Notes under the pieces: generated by a model
The model's input: the letters and a program-made list of their open reading frames with translations, nothing else
Database searches by the model: none
Told to the model about the DNA's origin: nothing
Part shown: positions 1 through 8,129 of the stretch, piece after piece
How positions within the stretch are numbered: the first letter of the stretch is position 1
How the letters are laid out: every line of letters starts with the position of its first letter
Assembly (NCBI RefSeq): GCF_020177335.1
Contig: NZ_JAIVMG010000004.1
Coordinates: 62,001 to 126,000, forward strand
DNA from: Stappia indica
Lineage (GTDB): Bacteria > Pseudomonadota > Alphaproteobacteria > Rhizobiales > Stappiaceae
DNA length: 64,000 nt
Direction of reading: 5' to 3'
Translations under genes and position numbers: made by a program

Positions 1-491
1 GGGCCGGCATCGCGGACAACCCGTGCATAGAGCCGCAGCCAGCCGGCGGCGCAGCCAAGCGCGGTCCAGAAAAACCCGGTTCCGGCGACCCGGTCGGCAA
101 GCACACCGATGCTGGCATAGAGCAGGCCCCAGTGGGCCATGTCGACGAGGAAGTCGAGCATCCCGCCCAGCCGCGACGCCCGACCGGTGATCCGGGCAAG
201 CGCGCCATCGACACAGTCGAGGGTCAACACCGCGCAGCTCAACGCGGCTACGGCAGGCCCCGCGACAGAGAGCGGCAACAGCCCGGCGCTTGCCGGCAGC
301 ATCAGCACCAAAAGGCCAGAAAAAGCGGTGATCGCGCTCGGGCTCACCCTCGTGCGTGCAAACAGCCAGACCAGCGGAAAACTCCAGATCCGGTAGAAAA
401 TCACCACCGCCCAGTCGCCGCGCAGCTCGTCCTGCACCTTGCCGTTCCGATAATCGGCGGCGAGTGCCGCCAGCGTTGGCTTTCGCCGCAT
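1..491 (-). CDS. CDP-alcohol phosphatidyltransferase family protein (partial, C-terminus beyond window)
   Basis: This integral-membrane enzyme would join a CDP-activated alcohol or lipid to a second alcohol. Translating the minus strand from an ATG at 491 gives about 163 residues that run off the window edge. The complete family signature is visible at residues 92-117: D92, D95-G96, A99-R100, G109, D113 and D117, which bind the metal and CDP. Hydrophobic segments flank it. It is divergent from the nucleotidyltransferase at 574 with an 82-bp gap. That context suggests it uses a CDP- or CMP-activated head group made nearby (inositol-phosphate or aminoethylphosphonate type) or condenses CDP-diacylglycerol with inositol phosphate. 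The substrate is inferred. A GTG five codons upstream is an alternative start. Confidence 0.85.
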   Translation of the reverse strand, partial: MRRKPTLAALAADYRNGKVQDELRGDWAVVIFYRIWSFPLVWLFARTRVSPSAITAFSGLLVLMLPASAGLLPLSVAGPAVAALSCAVLTLDCVDGALARITGRASRLGGMLDFLVDMAHWGLLYASIGVLADRVAGTGFFWTALGCAAGWLRLYARVVRDAG

Positions 492-573
492 GTGCCCGAT
501 ACCCACACTGTCCCTTGCCGAGGCCTCACGCCTCCCCTAATACTGACCCGCCTTATCACAAACCGATGGTCAT

Positions 574-1365
574 ATGCGCAATATCACCGCTATTCTTCTT
601 GCCGCCGGACGGGGCGTGCGCATGGGTGCCCGAGGCCGGATGACGCCAAAGGGCCTGCTGTCGCTCGGCGACCGGTCCTTTGTCGAGGAATCGCTCGATA
701 CCTTGCGTGCCCATGACATCGGAGCAATCCGGATCGTCACCGGGCATCTGGAGGAGCAGTATCGGGAGATGGCTGGGAAAGGTCAGCCCGGCGTGACGCT
801 GGCGCACAATCCCGACTACGCGGTCAAGGGATCGCTGCACAGCCTGCTGGTCGGGCTTGACGGCCACACCGGCCCCTGCCTGGTGCTGGAGACCGACCTG
901 ATCTACGAACCGCGCGCCATTTCTGCCGCCATCGGCACTGCGGACCGGTCGGCGCTGCTGGTGTCCGGGCCGACTGAGGCCGGCGACGAGGTCTATGTCT
1001 GGGCGGATGAACGCACCGGCACCCTGTGTCTGCGCGACATGTCCAAGACCGCCGGTCAATGGCCGGATCCTCACCATGGCGAGCTGGTCGGAATCACCCA
1101 TCTCACTGGCGAGGCGGTCGAGGCGCTGAAGGCAATCGGCGCGGGGATGGTGGCGGAAACGCCGATGGCCGATTACGAATCCGGCCTGGTGGCGCTGGCC
1201 CGCGAGCATCCGGTGACCTGCCCGAAGATCGACGATCTCGCCTGGGCGGAGGTTGATGACGAGACCATGCTCGCCCGCGCCGCCGAGCGGGTCTATCCGC
1301 GCATTGTCGCCGCCCGCCAGGCCGCCACGAACCAAAGCGCTGCCGGCACCCCGGTTCCCGCCTGA
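574..1365 (+). CDS. Stand-alone sugar/alcohol-phosphate nucleotidyltransferase (CTP-type, LicC/PntC/IPCT-like)
   Basis: This 263-residue cytosolic protein should transfer a nucleotide (probably CMP) to a phosphate or phosphonate. The Rossmann-type NTP-binding signature is intact near the N-terminus (LLAAGRGVRMG at residues 8-18, then a PK pair), followed by a metal-binding acidic residue in LVLETDLIYEP. The size and motif resemble phosphocholine or AEP cytidylyltransferases and inositol-1-phosphate cytidylyltransferases. It is divergent from a CDP-alcohol phosphatidyltransferase, and a myo-inositol-phosphate synthase and a PEP mutase lie nearby. Inositol-1-phosphate and AEP are therefore the two leading candidate substrates. 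The specificity cannot be read from the sequence. No strong Shine-Dalgarno is visible before the ATG. Confidence 0.75.
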   Translation: MRNITAILLAAGRGVRMGARGRMTPKGLLSLGDRSFVEESLDTLRAHDIGAIRIVTGHLEEQYREMAGKGQPGVTLAHNPDYAVKGSLHSLLVGLDGHTGPCLVLETDLIYEPRAISAAIGTADRSALLVSGPTEAGDEVYVWADERTGTLCLRDMSKTAGQWPDPHHGELVGITHLTGEAVEALKAIGAGMVAETPMADYESGLVALAREHPVTCPKIDDLAWAEVDDETMLARAAERVYPRIVAARQAATNQSAAGTPVPA

Positions 1366-1381
1366 GGCCCCCGGCCTTCCG

Positions 1382-2605
1382 TCAATGAGGCCGCGACAGC
1401 ACCTGCTGTGCGGCCAGCGTTCCGCCAAGCGCCAGGACAATCGCCAGCCAGCTGCTGGTGAACCCGGACAGGCTGCCGATCTCCCCCATCGCCCAGGAGA
1501 CCTTGGTCGCCACCAGCGCCAGATAGCCGCACAGGGCCAGCGCGACGATCCGGGTCGGCGCGATGATCCGCCCCGAGCCGGCAACCGGCGCAAGGCTCGC
1601 GCCCAGGAGCGCATAGACACCGGGCAGGAACAGCGCCGCCCAGCGGCGCCACAGCGCCGCATCCACATCCGGTGTCTTCAGCGGATTGCCCGCCTCCGCC
1701 AGCCTCTCCAGCGGCGCCTGCGGCAGGTAAAATGCCGGAACGTCGTAGAACTCAAGGGTTTCGGGGAAAAGATCCAGCCGGATATCGATGCTGTCGTAGC
1801 GCGTCATCAGATAGAGCGATTTGCGCGCGTAGCCTTGGCTGCGGGCCGCCCCCTCACCGCCCTGTTGCGGCAGGCTGGCCCAGAGATCGACATCGTAGAA
1901 CCGCCAGAAGTTCTCATGCCCGGTCGGCACGGCGCGCTTGGCGACCAGCACATCGCGCAGATCGCCGCTCACCACCCCCCGGTAGAGTTCCACATCCCGC
2001 AGCTCCGGCGCCCCGTCACGCAAGACCGTTGCCCGCAGCGCGTTGCCGCTCAGGACGAACCAGCGTTTTTCATCGACGATGCCACGGGCAAAGCGCGCGC
2101 CATAACCGCCCAGTTCCAGCTCCGCCTGGGCAAACACCGCCGCCGGTCGCCACCAGCGTTCGAGCGAGAATTGCAGCGCGCCGGTAAGGCACCCGAACAC
2201 CGCCACCACCGCGAGCGTCTGCGCCGGCGACCATCCCGCCCCGGCCAGAACCGTCGTCTCGCGGTTGAACAGACGATAGAGCTCGGAGGCAAAAAGGCCG
2301 ATGAAACAGGCCACCGGAAACAGCCGGGTGACGATATCCACCGCCCGGTAGAGCAGATACCGGGCCAGAATGCCGCCCTTGCCCATCTCCAGCGCCTCGG
2401 CCCGCGCCAGAACGTCATCGAGGTTCTGCGCCAGATCGATCGCGAAGGCGATGATCAGGAACATCAGCATCACCAGGCCGCTCACTCGCAGATAGAGCAG
2501 CAGCGCCCGCCGCCCGGCAATGCCGAACACCGGCGCCCGCGCGCCAGACCAGGCACCCGCCTGCCGCCGTCCCTGAAGCGTGGAGGTCAGGGCGCTCATG
2601 GTCAT
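1382..2605 (-). CDS. lptG: LptF/LptG-family permease (second of a pair)
   Basis: This inner-membrane transporter subunit (407 residues) belongs to the family that feeds lipopolysaccharide to the Lpt bridge. An N-terminal group of hydrophobic helices is followed by a large soluble, presumably periplasmic, domain (about residues 130-300) and further C-terminal helices, the normal LptF/G plan. The start is set by an ATGA overlap with the stop of the upstream lptF-like gene, so the two are translationally coupled. The pair sits inside a sphingolipid-type locus and not beside lptD/surA-type genes. It could be a dedicated lipid exporter or the only Lpt pair of the genome; the window cannot separate these. 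Confidence 0.8.
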   Translation of the reverse strand: MTMSALTSTLQGRRQAGAWSGARAPVFGIAGRRALLLYLRVSGLVMLMFLIIAFAIDLAQNLDDVLARAEALEMGKGGILARYLLYRAVDIVTRLFPVACFIGLFASELYRLFNRETTVLAGAGWSPAQTLAVVAVFGCLTGALQFSLERWWRPAAVFAQAELELGGYGARFARGIVDEKRWFVLSGNALRATVLRDGAPELRDVELYRGVVSGDLRDVLVAKRAVPTGHENFWRFYDVDLWASLPQQGGEGAARSQGYARKSLYLMTRYDSIDIRLDLFPETLEFYDVPAFYLPQAPLERLAEAGNPLKTPDVDAALWRRWAALFLPGVYALLGASLAPVAGSGRIIAPTRIVALALCGYLALVATKVSWAMGEIGSLSGFTSSWLAIVLALGGTLAAQQVLSRPH

Positions 2606-3819
2606 GCCCGCTGTCCGACCGGGCGCAGCAGGGAATGGCGGCGCGCCCGCACCATCAGGCCCAGCAGCAGCAGCGCGGCCATGGCCATCACCGCACCTCC
2701 GCCGACCATCGTCCATGCGCCCTTGCCGGCCAGATCGGCGAGCGCGGCGCGCAAGGCAAGATCGAACGCCAGCAGCGCGGCACAGCCCGCCGGCATCACG
2801 AAGAAATTCGACAGCCCCCCTTGCGCCAGAACGCAGGCAACCAGCGCCAGCACCGGTGCCACCAGCGCCGCCAGCGCCCGGCCATAGCGTTCCGCGGCGA
2901 TCTCCCGGGCCTCGCGCGCCGTGTCGCTTCCCCCTTGCGCCCACAAGGCTTCGGCGAAGGTCCATTCCTCCGCCACCTCGCGTCGCGCGGCATGGCGCAG
3001 GATGTTGCGCAGGCTCACCGGCACCTCGACGTTTTCCACCCGCACCAGCGGCAGCATCGGCACATCGGCGATATCGGATCCGCCCAGAGACCTGAGATTC
3101 GGGCCACGCCCACCGCTCGACACCGCATCACCGCCGCCCTCATCGACGCGCTTGAAGTCATAGGCGTTCACCCGGCCGAGCCCGAGATTGTAGTTGCCCT
3201 CCGCGTCCGGACCGATCAGCTTCCAGTCCTCCGCCTGGGTCACGCGCCAGGCGCCATCCTCGCCCGGCTGGTGCACGAACAGGCTCTCATGCGGCGGCGA
3301 GACGCTGCTGTCGCTCAGCGCGGCGAAAGTCTTGCCGCGAATGGTCTCGATCAGCGTGCCCTCGCTGGGTTCGGTGATCCGGCGGAACAGAAGATCGCTC
3401 GTCAGGTTGAACACCACCGCCCGGTTGGCGCTGGCGGCCAGAGGGTTGAGGAAGCCGGACACCAGCAAGCTGGCGCCAAAGGCCATGACGCCCACCACAA
3501 GCACCACTTTCAGGGCCAATGACCAGGACACGCCAGCGGCGGACAGCGCCACCAGCTCCCGCTCCTCACGCGCGGCGACCAGCGCGAAATAGACGCCGAT
3601 GACGCAGGCCAGCGCCAGGGCGAAGTCGAAGATCTCCGGCGAGGTCAGCAACAGGATCGACAGCGCGGAGACAAGCCCGCCGCCATTGCCCAGCACCTCT
3701 TCCAGTATGCCGGTCAGCTTCTCGGCGAGAAACACCACCTCGATGGTGGCGACAACGATCACCACCTTGGCCGCGATGCGCGCCATCAGGGCGCGCGAGG
3801 CAAGCCCTCCCATCCTCAT
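2602..3819 (-). CDS. lptF: LptF/LptG-family permease (first of a pair)
   Basis: This is the partner permease of about 405 residues, with N-terminal membrane helices, a long soluble middle region (roughly residues 120-300) and three closing helices near the C-terminus. In the known family, LptF and LptG form a heterodimer driven by the LptB ATPase; no ATPase gene is seen here. The start is uncertain: ATG at 3819 is chosen because it lies just ahead of the first helix, but an in-frame start at 3879 and a second ATG at 3813 exist and none has a clear ribosome-binding site. It is divergent from the pgpA-like gene and overlaps the next permease by four bases. Confidence 0.78.
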   Translation of the reverse strand: MRMGGLASRALMARIAAKVVIVVATIEVVFLAEKLTGILEEVLGNGGGLVSALSILLLTSPEIFDFALALACVIGVYFALVAAREERELVALSAAGVSWSLALKVVLVVGVMAFGASLLVSGFLNPLAASANRAVVFNLTSDLLFRRITEPSEGTLIETIRGKTFAALSDSSVSPPHESLFVHQPGEDGAWRVTQAEDWKLIGPDAEGNYNLGLGRVNAYDFKRVDEGGGDAVSSGGRGPNLRSLGGSDIADVPMLPLVRVENVEVPVSLRNILRHAARREVAEEWTFAEALWAQGGSDTAREAREIAAERYGRALAALVAPVLALVACVLAQGGLSNFFVMPAGCAALLAFDLALRAALADLAGKGAWTMVGGGAVMAMAALLLLGLMVRARRHSLLRPVGQRA

Positions 3820-3933
3820 GCCGGACCGCACAGCATGGGGGAACGCACGGGCCGCACACCTGCCCGCCGCCCTCGGCACATCGCATCGCGCAGGTCTGTC
3901 CGCATCGTCTCCGGGCCGGTTTCGTGATAGTCA

Positions 3934-3981
3934 GTCGGCAACAACACCGCCCGATTCCCTTTAATATCATAGGTTGCCGAC
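3934..3981. repeat. 9-bp inverted repeat ahead of pgpA-like gene
   Basis: GTCGGCAAC at 3934-3942 is repeated in inverse as GTTGCCGAC at 3973-3981, ending one base before the ATG of the downstream gene and covering its AGG ribosome-binding site. It could be an operator for the divergent lptF and pgpA promoters, or an RNA stem that hides the start. Either role is inference. Confidence 0.4.
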
Positions 3982-3982
3982 G

Positions 3983-4438
3983 ATGCGCCGTCTTGCCTAT
4001 CTCGTTGGGTTGTCACTGGGCGCCGGCCATGCGCCGTTCTGGCCCGGCACCTTCGGCGCCGCCGTCGGCCTCCTCTTCGCCGCCAGCCTGATGGCGCTTG
4101 CCTGGCCGGTCAAGCTCGCGGGCCTCGTGCTGCTGTTTGTCATCGGTGTCTGGGCCTCGGCGGCGGTTGCCGCCGATACCGGTCTTGAAGATCCGCAAAT
4201 CGTCGTTGTCGATGAAAGCTTCGGCGCCGCCGCCGTGGTTCTGGTGCTGCCGTTCGATCCGCTCTGGTGGGCAGCCGGCTTCATCGCCTTTCGCGCCTTC
4301 GACATTCTCAAGCCCTTCCCGGTCAATTGGGTGCAGGACAAGGTGAAGGGCGGGCTCGGCATCATGCTCGATGATGCCGCCGCCGCTGTCTATGCGATCC
4401 TTCTGCTGCTGCCGGCAAGCTGGCTTCTGGGCAATTGA
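3983..4438 (+). CDS. pgpA: PgpA-type phosphatidylglycerophosphatase / lipid-phosphate phosphatase
   Basis: This 151-residue membrane phosphatase matches PgpA along its length: an early G-T-F-G segment after WPG, the acidic block DPQIVVVDESFG, the FRAFDILKPFP segment and the closing GGLGIMLDD block. PgpA removes the terminal phosphate of phosphatidylglycerophosphate. In inositol-lipid pathways a phosphatase does the equivalent step on phosphatidylinositol phosphate. Its position next to a CDP-diglyceride synthase-like gene and an inositol-phosphate synthase gene makes that second role plausible here. ATG at 3983 is preferred over a TTG at 3974 because AGG at 3971-3973 is well spaced for it. 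Confidence 0.85.
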   Translation: MRRLAYLVGLSLGAGHAPFWPGTFGAAVGLLFAASLMALAWPVKLAGLVLLFVIGVWASAAVAADTGLEDPQIVVVDESFGAAAVVLVLPFDPLWWAAGFIAFRAFDILKPFPVNWVQDKVKGGLGIMLDDAAAAVYAILLLLPASWLLGN

Positions 4439-4453
4439 TCACCGCAGTCTCCC

Positions 4454-5377
4454 CTAGCCGATCAGCCGCAACAAAAGAACGAGCGCCGGGCCGGCGATCA
4501 GCCAGGCATCGGCGATATCCAGCACTCCGCCCTGCCGGGGCAGCACCTGCGGATAGTCCTTGACCCCGGAGGCCCGCTTCAGCCGCGACCCGGCAAGATC
4601 GCCGACAACCGCCGTCACCGCGATCAGGGCGGCGACCAGCACCGCCAGCCACAGCGGCCAGCCAAGCACCAGCGGTCCGGCCAGCGCCGCTGTCAGCGCA
4701 AGCGCGGCGCCGCCAATCGCCAGCCCCTCGATGGTCTTGCGCGGACTCAAAACCGGAAACGCCGGACGGCGACCGAACATCTTGCCGCCAAGCAGGGCAT
4801 AGCTGTCGTAGGTTTCCACCAGAAGAAAGGCGAGCAGCAGCAGACCGGCATTGTCACCGGTCAGCGCGCAGGCGACGAACAACACCAGCGGCAGCACCGG
4901 GAAGAGCACAAGTTCAGCGGCGATCCGTGCCCCTCGTCCCTCACCGCCCGGCATCATCGCCAGGGTACCAGCCGCGATCAGCCCGGAAAGCGTCACAAGG
5001 CCGGCGCTCCAGACGAGCGGCAGGGCATCAACTGCCATGCCGGCTCCGAAGCACAGCCCCCCCAGACCGAGGGGCAGAAGCCTGCGCATGACCGATCCGC
5101 TTGCCCCCTCGCAGCGCAGCAGCGCCACCTGCCCGGCCTCATGGCCGATGCGCAGGCAAAGGGCGGCAAGGCACAGCCACAGCACCGCCCCGCCAAACAC
5201 GAAGGGCAAAACGGCGGCGGCGACAATGACCAGTTCGGTGACGAAGGTCGGCCAGAGCGGACGGGCCTTGGCCGCCGTCGCCGGCACGAGACTGCCCAGC
5301 CCCAGCACCAGCGCGCCGAAGCCGAGGCCAATGGCGATCGCCCAGAGCACCAGATCCGGCGCCAGAACGACCGTCAC
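4454..5377 (-). CDS. cdsA: CDP-diglyceride synthase-like protein (CdsA family)
   Basis: This protein of 307 residues has about eight or nine membrane helices. It would make CDP-diacylglycerol, or a CDP-activated relative, from CTP and a phosphatidic acid. The CdsA signature is recognisable near the C-terminus: S-R-L-K-R, then V-K-D, then P-R-Q-G-G-V-L-D with a final D. The usual PGHGG reads PRQGG and the usual DR reads DI, so it is a divergent member. A GTG start at 5377 overlaps the stop of the upstream reductase gene (GTGA) and is preceded by AAGGGG. A housekeeping CdsA is probably encoded elsewhere, so this copy may serve the local lipid pathway; that is inference. Confidence 0.8.
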   Translation of the reverse strand: MTVVLAPDLVLWAIAIGLGFGALVLGLGSLVPATAAKARPLWPTFVTELVIVAAAVLPFVFGGAVLWLCLAALCLRIGHEAGQVALLRCEGASGSVMRRLLPLGLGGLCFGAGMAVDALPLVWSAGLVTLSGLIAAGTLAMMPGGEGRGARIAAELVLFPVLPLVLFVACALTGDNAGLLLLAFLLVETYDSYALLGGKMFGRRPAFPVLSPRKTIEGLAIGGAALALTAALAGPLVLGWPLWLAVLVAALIAVTAVVGDLAGSRLKRASGVKDYPQVLPRQGGVLDIADAWLIAGPALVLLLRLIG

Positions 5378-6201
5378 GACCGCCCCTTGCGGGCGATGCG
5401 CATCTGATAGCGGCGCAGCAAGGGCGCCAGCATGCTGTGGCCATAGGCCAGCATGGTCATCTGCGCGCCCGGCGCCACCAGGAAGCGTCCGCGCGAGGCG
5501 CCCTTGACGATCCGCTCGGCAACCCGCTCCGCCGACCACAACCCGCCGCCGGCGGTGATCGCCTGGGTGATCGCCGGCTTGGTCTCGTTTTCCGCCGCAA
5601 GCTGTGGGGTGTCCGTATCCGGCGGATAGGCCAGCGTCACGGAAATGCCCTTGCCGGCCAGTTCGACCCGCAACACCTCGGCCAGGCCGCGCAGGGCGAA
5701 TTTCGACGGCGCATAGGCCGCATAGCCGTAAATGCCGAAAAACGCCGCGCCGGACGAGACGAACACCATGCGTCCGCCACCGGCCTCGGCCATCTCCGGG
5801 GCCACGACCCGGGCGATATTGAGTGCGCCGAAATAATTGGTCGCCATCTGGTCGTGATGGTCATCAACCGGCTGGTCGAGGAAATGGCCGGGCCGTGCGA
5901 TCCCGGCATTGAGCACCGCCCAATCCGGCGGCCCCATCTCCGCGATCGCCGCCTGCACCGCGGCCGCGCCGGCTTGTGCATCGGCCACATCGGCCGGATA
6001 GAGGCCGATCCGCGCCTCCGGCGCCATGGCCGCCAGCTGCTGCCGTGCGACCTCCAGCCGGTCGGCGCGGCGCGACACCAGCGCCAGATCGAAGCCAAGG
6101 CCGGCGAGCTTGCCCGCCAGCGCCAGGCCGATGCCGCTGCTGCCGCCGGTGATCAGCGCAACCGGCCGTCCGTCCTGCCTGTCGCGCCCACCGGCCGGCA
6201 T
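5374..6201 (-). CDS. 3-ketosphinganine reductase-type short-chain dehydrogenase
   Basis: This 275-residue SDR carries the cofactor motif TGGSSGIG (residues 18-25), NAG at 98-100, catalytic S150, and Y163/K167 in YAPSK. The stretch after it, FALRGLAEVLRVEL followed by AYPPDTDTP (about 191-199), is characteristic of eukaryotic-type 3-ketodihydrosphingosine reductase (KDSR/FVT1/Tsc10) and unlike ordinary fatty-acid reductases. It would reduce 3-ketosphinganine, the product of the serine palmitoyltransferase at 8130-9368, with NADPH. The gene sits 2 bp after the inositol-phosphate synthase gene and overlaps the cdsA-like gene, so all three are in one operon. Some bacteria (for example Caulobacter) use an unrelated reductase, which makes this type noteworthy. 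Confidence 0.82.
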   Translation of the reverse strand: MPAGGRDRQDGRPVALITGGSSGIGLALAGKLAGLGFDLALVSRRADRLEVARQQLAAMAPEARIGLYPADVADAQAGAAAVQAAIAEMGPPDWAVLNAGIARPGHFLDQPVDDHHDQMATNYFGALNIARVVAPEMAEAGGGRMVFVSSGAAFFGIYGYAAYAPSKFALRGLAEVLRVELAGKGISVTLAYPPDTDTPQLAAENETKPAITQAITAGGGLWSAERVAERIVKGASRGRFLVAPGAQMTMLAYGHSMLAPLLRRYQMRIARKGRS

Positions 6202-6203
6202 GG

Positions 6204-7316
6204 TCAGCCCTCCCGGCCTTCCGCGAAGGCGATAAGCCGCTCGTAGCCTTCCGAATCCTCGATCTGCGTCGGCGGATGCTTGAACAGGAAGGCGCTGGCA
6301 TCATCGATCGGCCCAGCCAAGCCGCGATCACGGGCGATCCGCGCGCAGCGGATGGCGATCAGCGCCATCGCCGCCGCATTCGGCGAATCCTCCACCTCAA
6401 GCCGCATTTCCACATGGGTGCGCACACCGCCGAACAGCCGCCCCTCAAGGCGCACATAGGCCACCTTGCGGTCTTCCAACCACGGCACGTAGTCCGACGG
6501 GCCGATGCGGATCTCGCTGTCGTCGAGACGAGCATTCATCGCCGTCTGCACCGCCTCGGTCTTCGATTCCCGCTTCATCGTCAGACGGTCCATGTCCATC
6601 ATGTTGAGGAAGTCGGTATTGCCGCCCACATTGAGCTGATAGGTCTTGTCCACCTTGACGCCGCGCATGTCGGCCAGCCGGGCAAGGGTGCGGTGGGTGA
6701 TGGTCGCGCCGAACTGCGCCTTGAAGTCATCGCCGACAATCGGCACGCCCGCATCGCGGAACCGCTTGGCCCAGACCGGGTCGGAGGCGATGAACACCGG
6801 AATGCCATTGACGAAGGCGCAACCGGCCTCCAGCGCGCATTCGGCGTAGAACTCGGTCGCCTCGATCGAGCCGACCGGCAGGAAGTTGATGATCACCTCG
6901 GCCCGCGCCTCGCGCAGGGCGGCAACAACGCCCGCCTTGTCGAGCGGTGCGTCCGGCGAGACCACGAAGCTGCGGTCCGGCGCCTGGTTGCGCATGAAGG
7001 CGGACACGCCATCGAGATCCGGACCGCGAAACACCGGCGCGATCATCTCCGACAGGGCATCGTGGAAGATCTCGGTGCAGTTGGGCAGGGCCACCGCCGC
7101 CTCGCCGACCGTGCGCCCGACCTTGCGCGCGTCCACATCGAAGGCGGCGACGATTTCCACGTCGGACGGCTTGTAGCCGCCAAGCACCGGGAACGGAACG
7201 CCGATCGCGTCCTCGCCCTTTTCGCGGCAATAGGCAACACCCTGCACCAGCGAGCTGGCGCAGTTGCCGGCGCCGACGATCGCCGTGCGGATCGAAGTGG
7301 CGGAAGAACCTGTCAT
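6204..7316 (-). CDS. ino1: myo-inositol-1-phosphate synthase (short actinobacterial/archaeal type)
   Basis: This 370-residue enzyme converts glucose-6-phosphate to inositol-phosphate using NAD. The N-terminal nucleotide-binding block (GAGNCASSLVQGV) and the FVNGIP and NVGGNTDF segments are typical of the short Ino1 group. The start at 7316 is chosen because homology begins right after it; AGGGG lies about 13 bases upstream. A start at 7388 is possible but adds 24 Arg-rich residues. Inositol-phosphate synthase in a sphingolipid locus implies inositol-containing lipids, as in Bacteroides. The reductase gene follows after 2 bp. Confidence 0.9.
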   Translation of the reverse strand: MTGSSATSIRTAIVGAGNCASSLVQGVAYCREKGEDAIGVPFPVLGGYKPSDVEIVAAFDVDARKVGRTVGEAAVALPNCTEIFHDALSEMIAPVFRGPDLDGVSAFMRNQAPDRSFVVSPDAPLDKAGVVAALREARAEVIINFLPVGSIEATEFYAECALEAGCAFVNGIPVFIASDPVWAKRFRDAGVPIVGDDFKAQFGATITHRTLARLADMRGVKVDKTYQLNVGGNTDFLNMMDMDRLTMKRESKTEAVQTAMNARLDDSEIRIGPSDYVPWLEDRKVAYVRLEGRLFGGVRTHVEMRLEVEDSPNAAAMALIAIRCARIARDRGLAGPIDDASAFLFKHPPTQIEDSEGYERLIAFAEGREG

Positions 7317-7436
7317 GTTACTGCTTAACCCCTGCCAATTGCCGGCGCGCCGCGCCGGCCTTTCGTTCTTGCGGCGCCACCAGCGCACGCGGCTGTCTTC
7401 ATGTGAAGTGTCGTTCGAGCATCCGATGCTGCCGCT

Positions 7437-8120
7437 TTACTCGATCTGGATTCGTTCCACCAGCGGCCTGCCCGTCGCCGCGTCATGTCCCATCACCGAG
7501 ACCGTGCGCACGCTCGGCATGAGCCCGCTCTCATCCACATCGATATAGGCATAGATCGGCCGCATCTGCCGCCCCCCGGCCGGTACGGTGAGTTCTGCCC
7601 GCCCTGGCGCCACCAGTCGCAGGGTCGCCTTGCGTTCCGGATAGGACACCACGTAAAGCCGGAACACGGTCGGATCGTCCGTCCGCTCGGTCCGCACGCC
7701 GAAGGCGAAATTGTCCTCGATCATCTTCAGCGGCAGGCGCTCGCCCGTCGTGTTGTAGCGGCGCCAGTAGGCGGCCACCGGCTCATTCGGGTCGAGCGTG
7801 CCGTCCTCGCGGAAGCGCGCGGCGTAGATCACCGTGTTGGGATTGGTCGAACGCTGCAGGTAGAACAGCATGTTCGGCTCGTTCGGCACCGGAAACTCCG
7901 GCCGCACCACCGGCAGCGTCTTCACCTCGGTCACGGCGGAGGCCCGCGCCCGCTGGGTCGACGCGGCGAAGCCCCGCTTCACCCCTTCCTGTGCAACCGC
8001 CGGCCCGCCCGGTCCGCCTGCAAGACACAGCAGCCCAAGCAGCAATGTCAGCGCGCACGCCAGGTGAAGCAACCGGCGCGATCCAGCAGGAGCCAATGGT
8101 GAGCCGGAACGGGCAACCAT
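7437..8120 (-). CDS. Secreted DUF4833-like protein
   Basis: This is a 227-residue protein of unknown function. An N-terminal signal peptide (hydrophobic core about residues 18-35, probable cut after AVA) places it in the periplasm or attaches it to the outer membrane. The mature part has a conserved-looking block (PNEPNMLFYLQRSTNPNTVI and, further on, a YWRRY and a NFAFGVRTER segment) that I recognise as DUF4833; this comes from memory of the family. It lies 9 bp after the serine palmitoyltransferase gene, so co-transcription is likely. Working between a sphingolipid synthase and an inositol-phosphate synthase, it may take part in periplasmic handling of the lipid. That is a guess from context. 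Confidence 0.65.
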   Translation of the reverse strand: MVARSGSPLAPAGSRRLLHLACALTLLLGLLCLAGGPGGPAVAQEGVKRGFAASTQRARASAVTEVKTLPVVRPEFPVPNEPNMLFYLQRSTNPNTVIYAARFREDGTLDPNEPVAAYWRRYNTTGERLPLKMIEDNFAFGVRTERTDDPTVFRLYVVSYPERKATLRLVAPGRAELTVPAGGRQMRPIYAYIDVDESGLMPSVRTVSVMGHDAATGRPLVERIQIE

Positions 8121-8129
8121 GGCGCGGGC

